Of a stretch of 46,988 nucleotides of DNA, positions 29,631 through 35,836 are shown one piece after another. The notes under the pieces were generated by a model. The model saw nothing but the letters and a program-made list of their open reading frames with translations, was not told the origin of the DNA and made no database searches. The position numbers were made by a program, and so were the translations under genes. Each line of letters begins with the position of its first letter. Position 1 is the stretch's first letter. Source of the DNA: a virus; the IMG/VR virus record IMGVR_UViG_3300043434_000826, positions 1 to 46,988 of that record; one strand, 5' to 3'.

Positions 29631-29768
29631 CTATTTCTTTTGTTCTTCGTCTATTTGTTTCTTACCATCACGACGAACAAGTTTGTTTTGTGCGCGTTTT
29701 CTGTCGCGTAGGTGTTTCCACCACTCGACAGTTTTCACAGATCCTTTTGATTTACTTGATGAAGCCAT
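29631..29768 (-). CDS. Small basic protein, 45 aa
   Basis: MASSSKSKGSVKTVEWWKHL then RDRKRAQNKLVRRDGKKQ. Very basic, 17-nt overlap with the upstream gene. Likely nucleic-acid binding by charge only. Confidence 0.55.
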   Translation of the reverse strand: MASSSKSKGSVKTVEWWKHLRDRKRAQNKLVRRDGKKQIDEEQKK

Positions 29769-29979
29769 GAAAGCGTTTTTGATATTCTTCCCATTTCTGA
29801 TGAAAAAGATTGTTTTCTTCTCCGTTTAACGGTTCCACATTGTCAGGGTTCCACTTGCTACGCATCCAGCGAGAGTTAAATCCACTATCCATGCAAGAAG
29901 TCCAAAAGACTTTGTGTTGATTCCCGTCTTTCTCGACAATAGTTGAACGGTTAGATTTGAGTCTGTAAAGTTGTTTCAT
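29752..29979 (-). CDS. Hypothetical protein, 75 aa
   Basis: Trp-rich, basic N-terminus, with a central CMDSGFNSRWMRSKW. No family recognised. ATGA overlap with the upstream small gene. Confidence 0.6.
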   Translation of the reverse strand: MKQLYRLKSNRSTIVEKDGNQHKVFWTSCMDSGFNSRWMRSKWNPDNVEPLNGEENNLFHQKWEEYQKRFHGFIK

Positions 29980-30110
29980 TTTCTACAAGCTTTTTTGTTT
30001 GATTCTTTCTTGCGGTCTTTGAATGAGAAGCAAGGCGGGGCGACAGGATGACGGACTAGGTTGCGCATGTCAAGAGAATTTTGCGCAAGTTGTTTCTTTT
30101 TTGTTTTCAT
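29976..30110 (-). CDS. Small basic protein, 44 aa
   Basis: ATGA overlaps at both ends tie it into the SprT-like operon. Lys/Arg-rich with two Cys. Unknown function. Confidence 0.6.
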   Translation of the reverse strand: MKTKKKQLAQNSLDMRNLVRHPVAPPCFSFKDRKKESNKKACRK

Positions 30111-30457
30111 GCATAAATGTATTTTGGAAGTGGAATGCGAGTTCTAGCAGGGATACCCATTTCTTTACACACAGCGGCGAAATCTTCTCCATGTAAAATG
30201 CGGCGACCGTTCTTTCTCAGAAAGCGATTGCCATTCCGCTTGAACTGAATGAAGTGCGCAATCTCATGCTTCAAGACCTCATCGAATAGCTTGAATGAAA
30301 CAAGAATAATTTTGTTGAGTTTGATTTTGTCTTGCGATACGTAGGCAAGACCGAGAAAGTTTTGTCCGTTCATCCATTCGATTTTGAGGTGAGACATTCC
30401 CCACTGTTTCAAGGTCATGCGGATGTATTGAGTGATTTCTGTAGTGGTGGCAAACAT
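30107..30457 (-). CDS. SprT-like zinc metallopeptidase
   Basis: 116 aa. HEIAH at residues 64-68 gives the H-E-x-x-H zinc site, with a third His at about residue 89 (LHGEDF), the spacing of SprT/WSS1-like proteases, followed by MGIPA. Bacterial SprT function is unclear; eukaryotic SPRTN cleaves DNA-protein crosslinks. First gene of a four-gene operon with three small basic proteins. Confidence 0.8.
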   Translation of the reverse strand: MFATTTEITQYIRMTLKQWGMSHLKIEWMNGQNFLGLAYVSQDKIKLNKIILVSFKLFDEVLKHEIAHFIQFKRNGNRFLRKNGRRILHGEDFAAVCKEMGIPARTRIPLPKYIYA

Positions 30458-30466
30458 GGCGGCGAA

Positions 30467-30495
30467 AGTATTATGTTTTTCGGGGGGAGTGTCAA
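30467..30495 (-). promoter_or_regulatory. Promoter of SprT-like operon
   Basis: TTGACA, 17-bp spacer, AATACT, TTCGCCGCC (9 nt), ATG. Confidence 0.8.
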
Positions 30496-30505
30496 GAATT
30501 TTTAA

Positions 30506-30862
30506 TCAACGAGCAGCAAAAACTTTTTTACCATTTAAGATCACTTCTTCTGCGAGAAAGATGTCTGAACCTTGGCACTGAAACCGATCTGCCTCATAAG
30601 GATTGTATCTAACAGAAAGAAAAGGCTTGTTAGACTGAATGCCAGAAACTAACGTGCCAATGATGAATGCGTGAACATTCTTTCTTTTTTGTTTAAGAAC
30701 ACGCTGGCGACCCGCTTCTGATACTTTGAACTGCACGTTTCTAACGTAAGCATCTTCCAGATGCGCAACGACTTTCCAACGCCCATTTACTTTTGTCTGA
30801 ACAGACAGCTTTTTCTTGTGGAGATTGAAATAGATGCGAACGATTTGATTTAGTGGCAACAT
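30506..30862 (-). CDS. Hypothetical protein, 118 aa
   Basis: Beta-rich N-terminal half with a basic VKQKRKNVHAFIIGTLV-like centre (KQKRKNVHAFIIGTLV in the sequence). I use ATG 30862 because the promoter spacing fixes it; the longer frame from 30880 overlaps the -10. No family recognised. Confidence 0.65.
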   Translation of the reverse strand: MLPLNQIVRIYFNLHKKKLSVQTKVNGRWKVVAHLEDAYVRNVQFKVSEAGRQRVLKQKRKNVHAFIIGTLVSGIQSNKPFLSVRYNPYEADRFQCQGSDIFLAEEVILNGKKVFAAR

Positions 30863-30871
30863 GGCGAGAGA

Positions 30872-30900
30872 AAAATGCACTTTCTGCGGCTATTTGTCAA
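30872..30900 (-). promoter_or_regulatory. Promoter of 30862 gene
   Basis: TTGACA, 17-bp spacer, CATTTT, TCTCTCGCC (9 nt), ATG. Confidence 0.75.
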
Positions 30901-31003
30901 CAAGTTTCTGCAAATAAAAATCAAATAAATAGTAAATAAATAGTAAATAAATAACCGTTAAATAACCGTGCGGGGGGATTTGGGAGTAAATTTTGAATCT
31001 TCA
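30901..31003. other. AT-rich spacer with TAAATAG repeats
   Basis: Contains AAATAAATAG and two tandem copies of GTTAAATAACC-like sequence (near 30940-30970). No gene seen. Precedes the triple 83-nt repeat. Confidence 0.4.
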
Positions 31004-31086
31004 TAAACCGTTGAGTATCAACGACTTACGCCAAAACGACCCCTACGGGGTCTGATCCGTGTAAGTGCTTGATTATCAACAACTTA
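31004..31086 (+). repeat. 83-nt palindromic element, copy R4
   Basis: Core GACCCC-TAC-GGGGTC. First of three tandem copies with a 96-nt period. Confidence 0.9.
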
Positions 31087-31099
31087 TGACGAAGAGTCG

Positions 31100-31182
31100 T
31101 AAGCCGTTGAGTATCAACGACTTACGCCAAAACGACCCCTACGGGGTCTGATCCGTGTAAGTGCTTGATTATCAACAACTTA
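31100..31182 (+). repeat. 83-nt palindromic element, copy R5
   Basis: Identical to R4 except one base near the start (TAAGCC versus TAAACC), so it is a recent tandem duplicate. Confidence 0.9.
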
Positions 31183-31195
31183 TGACGAAGAGTCG

Positions 31196-31278
31196 TAAGC
31201 CGTTGAGTTTCAACAACTTACGGCAAAACGACCCCGTAGGGGTCGCATCGGTGTAAGTCGTTCATTATCAACAACTTA
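31196..31278 (+). repeat. 83-nt palindromic element, copy R6
   Basis: Core GACCCC-GTA-GGGGTC, i.e. the reversed loop relative to R4 and R5, at the same 96-nt period. Confidence 0.88.
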
Positions 31279-31328
31279 CGACGATTGGCTTTGTGCGATT
31301 ATGTCAAGACTTTTTTTTGAAAATGTTG

Positions 31329-31358
31329 GGGAGCGGCTAAACCAAAAACCGCTCCCCT
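31329..31358. other. Hairpin after 31383 gene
   Basis: GGGGAGCGG/CCGCTCCCC, 9-bp perfect stem with a 12-nt A-rich loop. A U-run is lacking on the minus strand; likely 3' structure of the 31383-31613 message. Confidence 0.5.
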
Positions 31359-31382
31359 TGTATGTCAACCACCGAAAAATTG

Positions 31383-31613
31383 TTAGACTTCGAAACCCTC
31401 CTCTTCTAACAGTTCTATCACAGCATCTTGCGCGATGCTGTAAAGTTCAGAAACGAGAGCGTTTTCCTCTCCCTCTTCTTCAATGTATTCTTCCATCTCA
31501 TCAAGACCATACATGACGCAGGGAAGATCGGGCAAGTCAGAGAGGCAAAGACCCGACAAGTCGATGCAAGCGGCGTTCATGATAGTGAGGCATTTTTTAC
31601 GTGTGTTATTCAT
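31383..31613 (-). CDS. Hypothetical acidic protein, 76 aa
   Basis: Strongly acidic C-terminal two thirds (EMEEYIEEEGEENALVSELY) with four Cys near the N-terminus. Anti-restriction or mimic roles are imaginable for acidic phage proteins but there is no evidence. The gene's promoter lies inside the end of the upstream gene. Confidence 0.65.
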   Translation of the reverse strand: MNNTRKKCLTIMNAACIDLSGLCLSDLPDLPCVMYGLDEMEEYIEEEGEENALVSELYSIAQDAVIELLEEEGFEV

Positions 31614-31622
31614 GGCAAGAAA

Positions 31623-31651
31623 ATGTTAGTTGTTTTGAGGTGAGTTGTCAA
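31623..31651 (-). promoter_or_regulatory. Promoter of 31613 gene
   Basis: TTGACA, 17-bp spacer, TAACAT, TTTCTTGCC (9 nt), ATG. Overlaps the last codons of the gene ending at 31626. Confidence 0.82.
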
Positions 31652-31859
31652 CAAGTTTTTTGACATATTGTTTTGTGGCTTGATGCGCGGCAGAACTTAA
31701 ACAGCAATCGACATTAAAAAAACGGTTTTTGTAATTCAAATTGGCGTAGCAGATAAATTTTTCGCTTTCTGTTCCAAAATTTTCAGCGAGCAAAACACAG
31801 TTTTCGGCGTGGCAATTGTTTTCTTCGTTTTGCAAGTATTCTTTTAAGAGTTTGTTCAT
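31626..31859 (-). CDS. Hypothetical protein, 77 aa
   Basis: Asn/Cys-rich (NEENNCHAENCVLL, DCCLSSAAHQ). No family recognised. Its C-terminal codons double as the promoter of the next gene. Confidence 0.62.
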   Translation of the reverse strand: MNKLLKEYLQNEENNCHAENCVLLAENFGTESEKFICYANLNYKNRFFNVDCCLSSAAHQATKQYVKKLVDNSPQNN

Positions 31860-31868
31860 GGCGGCGAT

Positions 31869-31897
31869 ATGTTAGTTGTTTTGGGGCAGATTGTCAA
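31869..31897 (-). promoter_or_regulatory. Promoter of 31859 gene
   Basis: TTGACA, 17-bp spacer, TAACAT, ATCGCCGCC (9 nt), ATG. Confidence 0.82.
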
Positions 31898-31900
31898 GAT

Positions 31901-32092
31901 TTATTTTGCTTCAATCACTCGCATTTCATCGCTGCGTAATGCGTGACCGTAGAACATACGCAGCATTTTACACGCTTCCTCTTGCGTATCGTATTGATAC
32001 GGTGCAGACGATGGAGTTTGACGGATTGACTTCCAGATTTTTTTTGTGGGGTCTTGCGGGTCTTGGATTTTTATTTGCATTTCATATTTCAT
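31901..32092 (-). CDS. Hypothetical protein, 63 aa
   Basis: MKYEMQIKIQDPQDPTKK then an AYQYDTQEEACKMLRMF-like helix (APYQYDTQEEACKMLRMF). Resembles small phage proteins of a beta-alpha type; no name assigned. Confidence 0.62.
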   Translation of the reverse strand: MKYEMQIKIQDPQDPTKKIWKSIRQTPSSAPYQYDTQEEACKMLRMFYGHALRSDEMRVIEAK

Positions 32093-32101
32093 GGCGGGGA
32101 A

Positions 32102-32130
32102 AGAGTAACAGTAAAAACCAATCGGCGCAA
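32102..32130 (-). promoter_or_regulatory. Promoter of 32092 gene
   Basis: TTGCGC, 17-bp spacer, TACTCT, TTCCCCGCC (9 nt), ATG. Confidence 0.78.
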
Positions 32131-32241
32131 GTATTTTTTTTGATTATTTTCTAAAAAAAGTTTGTCATACGTGCAAAAAACACTTGACAAAAGTCTAACG
32201 GAAAACGCTTTTTTTACTTGTTAGGAGCCTAACAACCTGCG

Positions 32242-32324
32242 TAAACCATTGATTTTCAATCACTTACGGCAAAACGACCCCGAAGGGGTCGCGTCGATGT
32301 AAGTCGTTGAGTATCAACGACTTA
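32242..32324 (+). repeat. 83-nt palindromic element, copy R7
   Basis: Core GACCCC-GAA-GGGGTC. Companion TTGACA at 32184, 58 nt upstream, with GTCTAAC and GTTAGG...CCTAAC between. Confidence 0.9.
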
Positions 32325-32379
32325 TGACGATTCGCGATGTGTAAGCCAACCCCTTTCGGGGCTGGCTGTGTGTTTTCCG

Positions 32380-32529
32380 TTAGACGAACTCCAGAGTGCC
32401 TAACGGAACTTCATCCTCACGCCCATCCTCAAAGCGGATGAGGGCGCGATTTCCAACTGGAGTATTGACAACTTCGACAAGCTCAACTTCTGAGCCACAG
32501 TAAATGACGGTTTCGATTTCTTCAATCAT
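32380..32529 (-). CDS. Hypothetical SH3-like small protein, 49 aa
   Basis: MIEEIETVIYCGSEVELVEV then GNRALIRFEDGREDEVPLGTL reads as a compact five-strand barrel. I use ATG 32529, fixed by the promoter 9 nt upstream; the frame from 32592 runs through it. An AGCC..CCCC/GGGG..GGCT hairpin follows at 32343-32369. Confidence 0.65.
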   Translation of the reverse strand: MIEEIETVIYCGSEVELVEVVNTPVGNRALIRFEDGREDEVPLGTLEFV

Positions 32530-32538
32530 GGCGAGAGA

Positions 32539-32567
32539 AAGATAGTTTATTTTTGCGGATAAGTCAA
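32539..32567 (-). promoter_or_regulatory. Promoter of 32529 gene
   Basis: TTGACT, 17-bp spacer, TATCTT, TCTCTCGCC (9 nt), ATG. Confidence 0.8.
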
Positions 32568-32637
32568 CAAGTTTTTTTACTTTTTTTTGCATTTTGAGGG
32601 GAGCGGCGAAACAAAAAGCCGCCCCCCTCTGCCATGC

Positions 32638-32934
32638 TCAATCCACCACGATTGAAAATTGTTTTTCAATGCCGCCGCATTTGAAATGCGTAACCTTTTC
32701 AGGCATAAAACTAAAGTATGTATCACGATTGCGATTCACGGCAAACATGTAGCCTTGCTGACGAAGAGCGGTGGTCGCTGGCGAGCCAGTTCCTTTAACC
32801 AGCTTTGAAAAGCGGTCTTTTGCGTTAATGGTGCGCATCGTTCCATCTTTCTTTTGGAAAGTGATAGAAAAGAAACGTCCTTTTGTTGCGTCGATGAGTT
32901 GTGCGATTTCGGATTGTGTTGCGGTGTGTTGCAT
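32638..32934 (-). CDS. SH3 beta-barrel-fold-like phage protein, 98 aa
   Basis: The segment TKGRFFSITFQKKDGTMRTI then a K-G-x-G stretch matches small phage proteins annotated as SH3-beta-barrel fold-containing (GK-F-x-V-x-F-x-K-K-D-G-T-x-R-x-M). Binding partner unknown. A GAGGGG.GCGGC hairpin follows at 32596-32632. The ATG lies 34 nt after the -10, an exception to the fixed spacing. Confidence 0.65.
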   Translation of the reverse strand: MQHTATQSEIAQLIDATKGRFFSITFQKKDGTMRTINAKDRFSKLVKGTGSPATTALRQQGYMFAVNRNRDTYFSFMPEKVTHFKCGGIEKQFSIVVD

Positions 32935-32968
32935 AGTTTTGTTTTGTTTGTTGTTAGTAGGCGAGAGA

Positions 32969-32998
32969 AAGTTAGTTGTTTTGGGGGGGGGTTGTCAA
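32969..32998 (-). promoter_or_regulatory. Promoter of 32934 gene
   Basis: TTGACA, 18-bp spacer containing a nine-C run, TAACTT, TCTCTCGCC. The usual ATG position reads TAC, and the gene starts 25 nt later. Confidence 0.78.
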
Positions 32999-33006
32999 GA
33001 TTTTTT

Positions 33007-33186
33007 TTAATTGTTTTTGATGTAGTTTTGAATGTGGGCGAGAGCGTAGCAAGTAGCTCCAAAAACAAAAAAGCAGATAGCGTCAAAGACTTCACTTTTG
33101 CCCCGATAGATGGCGAAAGCGCAGAAGCTGAAAATTGGAGATAGGGTGAGTAAGGCGGAACCGACGATGGTGGCGATGTGTTTCAT
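33007..33186 (-). CDS. Small membrane protein, 59 aa
   Basis: Two hydrophobic segments (about residues 4-26 and 36-50) joined by a YRGKSEVF loop. ATG 33186 after CACTCCATC-type leader, TAA at 33007. Supported by its own promoter at 33210-33238. Confidence 0.65.
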   Translation of the reverse strand: MKHIATIVGSALLTLSPIFSFCAFAIYRGKSEVFDAICFFVFGATCYALAHIQNYIKNN

Positions 33187-33209
33187 GATGGAGTATTGGT
33201 TGCGGGGAA

Positions 33210-33238
33210 AGAATAGTTTATTTTTGCAGTATTGTCAA
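33210..33238 (-). promoter_or_regulatory. Promoter of 33186 gene
   Basis: TTGACA, 17-bp spacer, TATTCT, TTCCCCGC; ATG 23 nt after the -10. Confidence 0.78.
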
Positions 33239-33246
33239 CAAGTTTT

Positions 33247-33480
33247 TTATGCAAGTGCGCGTTTTGCGCGAAAAGTTTTCAACAGTCTTGCCGCCTCTTT
33301 GCGAGAAACAAAAACCGCCACAGCCATATTTGCGCCGCCGAAAACGACAAGCTCCTCATGAGATTTGAAACGGCGCGAGCGTGTCATCTCGAAAAGGTCA
33401 CAATCGTATTTTGTGCGTTCTGCGGTGCGAGTAGTGGTGAATTTTCCGTTTGAGTTTGTCTTGATGAATTGGTATGTCAT
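33247..33480 (-). CDS. Hypothetical basic protein, 77 aa
   Basis: MTYQFIKTNSNGKFTTTRTA then TRSRRFKSHEELVVFGGA. Basic, mixed fold; no family recognised. Start fixed by the promoter 9 nt upstream; the 110-aa frame from 33579 is rejected because it crosses the promoter. Confidence 0.65.
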   Translation of the reverse strand: MTYQFIKTNSNGKFTTTRTAERTKYDCDLFEMTRSRRFKSHEELVVFGGANMAVAVFVSRKEAARLLKTFRAKRALA

Positions 33481-33489
33481 GGCGAGGAA

Positions 33490-33518
33490 AGAATACTCTT
33501 TTTTGCGCGGATAGTCAA
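33490..33518 (-). promoter_or_regulatory. Promoter of 33480 gene
   Basis: TTGACT, 17-bp spacer, TATTCT, TTCCTCGCC (9 nt), ATG. Confidence 0.82.
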
Positions 33519-33629
33519 CATTTTTTTTTGATTTATTTTCCGAAAAAAGTTTGTCATACTTGTAAAAAACGCTTGACAAAAGTCTAACGAAAAACGCTTT
33601 TTTGACTTGTTAGATAGCCTCGACACGAA

Positions 33630-33712
33630 TAAACCGTTGATTTTCAACAACTTACAGCAAAACGACCCCTTCGGGGTCGCCTCGACGTAAGTCGTTGATT
33701 TTCAACGACTTA
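33630..33712 (+). repeat. 83-nt palindromic element, copy R8
   Basis: Core GACCCC-TTC-GGGGTC. Companion TTGACA at 33573, exactly 57 nt upstream; the flank is nearly identical to that of R7 for about 60 nt further. Confidence 0.9.
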
Positions 33713-33744
33713 TGACGATAAGCAACAAAACAGTTGTCGAGTTT

Positions 33745-33969
33745 TTAGTCGCGCAACTGCACAAATTGCAAGCATTTCCAACCGACCCAACCTTTGCCAT
33801 CATTGAAAACAGCTGTCTTTTCATCCCAGTAAGAAAAGATGCCGCGATTGGTATTGACTCCAGGCTTGAGTTGAGCGGCAATCTCTTCGCGCATCTCTTC
33901 GAGATCAGCTTCGATTTCCTTGCTGCGTGTGATTTGGTATGAGGGGCAGTGTGAATGGGGATGTCGCAT
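33745..33969 (-). CDS. Hypothetical protein, 74 aa
   Basis: His/Cys-rich start (MRHPHSHCPSYQ) that could bind a metal, a coiled-coil-like EIEADLEEMREEIAAQL, and a Trp-rich C-terminus. No family recognised. Confidence 0.62.
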   Translation of the reverse strand: MRHPHSHCPSYQITRSKEIEADLEEMREEIAAQLKPGVNTNRGIFSYWDEKTAVFNDGKGWVGWKCLQFVQLRD

Positions 33970-33978
33970 AACGAGAAA

Positions 33979-34007
33979 AGTTTAACCTAGAACCAACAAA
34001 AACACAA
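33979..34007 (-). promoter_or_regulatory. Promoter of 33969 gene
   Basis: TTGTGT, 17-bp spacer, TAAACT, TTTCTCGTT (9 nt), ATG. Confidence 0.72.
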
Positions 34008-34118
34008 GAACTTTTTTCTATTTTTCGCAAAAAAGTTTTTTCAGAAAAGCGCGTTTTTTTCTTGACAAGAGTCTAACGAAAACCACTTTTTAAGCCGTTT
34101 GGACTCTAACGGCTTGCG

Positions 34119-34201
34119 TAAATCGTTGATTTTCAACAACTTACGGCAAAACGACCCCGAAGGGGTCGCGTCGATGTAAGTCGTTGATTTTCAACAACTT
34201 A
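34119..34201 (+). repeat. 83-nt palindromic element, copy R9
   Basis: Core GACCCC-GAA-GGGGTC. Companion TTGACA at 34062, exactly 57 nt upstream; an AAGCCGTT/AACGGCTT 8-bp hairpin lies between. Confidence 0.9.
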
Positions 34202-34242
34202 TTGAGGCAATCGACGCGCCACTTTGTCAAGCTTTTTTTTAT

Positions 34243-34299
34243 TTATTTTCGGTCTGCCAGCAGGAACAAAAGCACCGCAACAATCAAGAAAAAAATCAT
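34243..34299 (-). CDS. Micro membrane peptide, 18 aa
   Basis: MIFFLIVAVLLFLLADRK, analogous in position and character to the 19-aa peptide after GP88 copy 1. Fifteen nt after the GP88 copy 2 stop. Confidence 0.55.
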   Translation of the reverse strand: MIFFLIVAVLLFLLADRK

Positions 34300-34314
34300 T
34301 TTTTTCGTTAGGTG

Positions 34315-35010
34315 TTAGTGTTCGATCACAAAGCCGCTTTCATCTTTCTTTGCCTTGCCTTTCTCGACAAGTCCGATGATGTTTCCCGAACCATCGAGAA
34401 AGCGCAAATCTGTATCATCGCCATTGACGACTTGCACTCCCAAGTATTGAGAGGGAAGAGACTTGCGAAAAACCATTGCAACATTGCCGCCCGATTTAAG
34501 AATTGATTCAGCTATTGCGCCGTTAGTCTCCGAACGTGAGAAAGTCAAGTGATAATTTTTTGGCATTTCACCAGCAAGAAAAGCCGTCATGCGTTCGGGG
34601 CTTTTGGTGTAATCGTAAAACCAGCACTGCGGAAACATGTCAAAGATATTGCGCCCGTTCAATTTGATTTTTTCCCATGGCAAGTCACTTGTGAGATTCA
34701 AGCGGAAAGTTGCGACCATGCCATTTTTTTGAGCGGATTTGATAGCAGAAGAGATTTCTTTAATGAGCTGCGCCATGAATGACGCTTTATCTTTGAAAAA
34801 CAATTTTGTTTTTTCAATTCTTGCGCGTTGCACGTTGGAATAGACTCCCATACCAGCGGTATTGAGACAAGCGGCGGCACATCCTGGAGATGCGTCTTTA
34901 CAGACGTTGAAACCTGATAGACTAGCGGGGGCAAGGTGAATGCCGAAAGTTTTGTAACCGTGTTTTTCACCTTTTCGGATTTTTGTATTGGCGGTAGTAA
35001 GTAATTTCAT
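34315..35010 (-). CDS. GP88-like protein, copy 2
   Basis: 231 aa, clearly homologous over its full length to 28158-28877 (shared LTTxNTKIxKGE, THLAPxxLSGFN-type, GCAAACLNTAG, TKLFF/TKFFF, RLNLTSDLPWEKI, LFP.x.FYDYTKS). Slightly shorter at the C-terminus. Function unknown. Followed by an 18-aa hydrophobic peptide as in copy 1. Confidence 0.75.
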   Translation of the reverse strand: MKLLTTANTKIRKGEKHGYKTFGIHLAPASLSGFNVCKDASPGCAAACLNTAGMGVYSNVQRARIEKTKLFFKDKASFMAQLIKEISSAIKSAQKNGMVATFRLNLTSDLPWEKIKLNGRNIFDMFPQCWFYDYTKSPERMTAFLAGEMPKNYHLTFSRSETNGAIAESILKSGGNVAMVFRKSLPSQYLGVQVVNGDDTDLRFLDGSGNIIGLVEKGKAKKDESGFVIEH

Positions 35011-35019
35011 GACGGGGAA

Positions 35020-35047
35020 AAGTTAGCAGATTGAGGGATTTTGTCAA
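35020..35047 (-). promoter_or_regulatory. Promoter of GP88-like copy 2
   Basis: TTGACA, 16-bp spacer, TAACTT, TTCCCCGTC (9 nt), ATG. Confidence 0.84.
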
Positions 35048-35056
35048 TAGTTTTTT

Positions 35057-35230
35057 TTATTGTTTTTCTAAAGTATCGGAAAGCATGACAAGCAAGCCCA
35101 TCGAACCAACAAAGCAAGCAATGCAAGCAACGTGAACATGCGTTTCGCAAGATTGCGCTCCCGTGATGATTGCGAAAGCGGCAACGGAAAGAATAAGGGC
35201 GGTGAGTGTAAAGATAGCAAAGTATTTCAT
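35057..35230 (-). CDS. Small membrane protein, 57 aa
   Basis: Two hydrophobic segments (about residues 4-20 and 32-50) with several Cys and His between (SCETHVHVACIACF). Start at ATG 35230 from promoter spacing; ATG 35239 is rejected. Function unknown. Confidence 0.65.
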   Translation of the reverse strand: MKYFAIFTLTALILSVAAFAIITGAQSCETHVHVACIACFVGSMGLLVMLSDTLEKQ

Positions 35231-35239
35231 GACGCGCAA

Positions 35240-35268
35240 AGAGTAGCATTTCAGAGACTAACGCGCAA
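35240..35268 (-). promoter_or_regulatory. Promoter of 35230 gene
   Basis: TTGCGC, 17-bp spacer, TACTCT, TTGCGCGTC (9 nt), ATG. Confidence 0.78.
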
Positions 35269-35378
35269 GTATTTTTTTCTATTTTTTATTTATTTTTTTT
35301 GTGTTATGGCTTATTTTTTTCTTGACAAAAGCCTAACGAAAACCGTTTTTTGACTTGTTAGAAGTCTAACAATCTGCG

Positions 35379-35461
35379 TAAACCGTTGATTTTCAACAAC
35401 TTACGGCAAAACGACCCCGAAGGGGTCGCGTCGATGTAAGTCGTTGATTTTCAACAACTTA
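35379..35461 (+). repeat. 83-nt palindromic element, copy R10
   Basis: Core GACCCC-GAA-GGGGTC; almost identical to R9. Companion TTGACA at 35322, exactly 57 nt upstream, with a perfect TTGTTAGA/TCTAACAA hairpin between. Confidence 0.9.
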
Positions 35462-35496
35462 TGACGATTGTGTTTTTTGTTGTTTTTTTTCTTGAC

Positions 35497-35527
35497 AGGG
35501 GAGCCGATCTTGCGACCGACTCCCCCG
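35497..35527. other. Hairpin after 35534 gene
   Basis: GGGGAGCCG pairs with CGACTCCCC (one G-U) around a 9-nt loop. No U-run on the minus strand; TTGACA on the plus strand directly abuts it. Confidence 0.45.
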
Positions 35528-35533
35528 CTGTTG

Positions 35534-35785
35534 TCAGACCACAAGGTCAATACCAGCAAGATGCAAGTTGCGGTATTTGCTTTCGCCATTGTCGTCTACA
35601 TCTAACGCTTTCACGGTGACATAACGCTTGCCATTCTTGGCAAAGGCGACATTTTCAACCGCTTCAATTTTCAGGACGCGAACGCCGTCAGCTTTCAGCT
35701 TTGACTTTTCCGCAAAGTAGCGAACGGTTTTGTTGACGAGGGCGGAAACGAGTTTTTCAGTTGGTGTATTGTAGTCGAAGAACAT
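35534..35785 (-). CDS. Hypothetical protein, 83 aa
   Basis: Helical N-terminus then a beta-rich C-terminus (RYVTVKALDVDDNGESKYRN, in part). No family recognised. Single-gene unit. Confidence 0.65.
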   Translation of the reverse strand: MFFDYNTPTEKLVSALVNKTVRYFAEKSKLKADGVRVLKIEAVENVAFAKNGKRYVTVKALDVDDNGESKYRNLHLAGIDLVV

Positions 35786-35794
35786 AACGAGGAA

Positions 35795-35823
35795 AAGATA
35801 AAGGATTTTTGCGAGTTTGTCAA
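35795..35823 (-). promoter_or_regulatory. Promoter of 35785 gene
   Basis: TTGACA, 17-bp spacer, TATCTT, TTCCTCGTT (9 nt), ATG. Confidence 0.82.
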
Positions 35824-35836
35824 TTATTTTTTTTGA

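Noticed and set aside
29418-35378. attC-like integron sites between repeats
   Set aside because: TCTAAC/GTTAGA pairs resemble attC core ends, but the spacing is far too short and no integrase is present; kept only as a caution.
27562-35461. CRISPR array interpretation of the repeated elements
   Set aside because: Copies are 83 nt, internally palindromic, mostly separated by genes rather than short unique spacers, and no Cas gene is visible.
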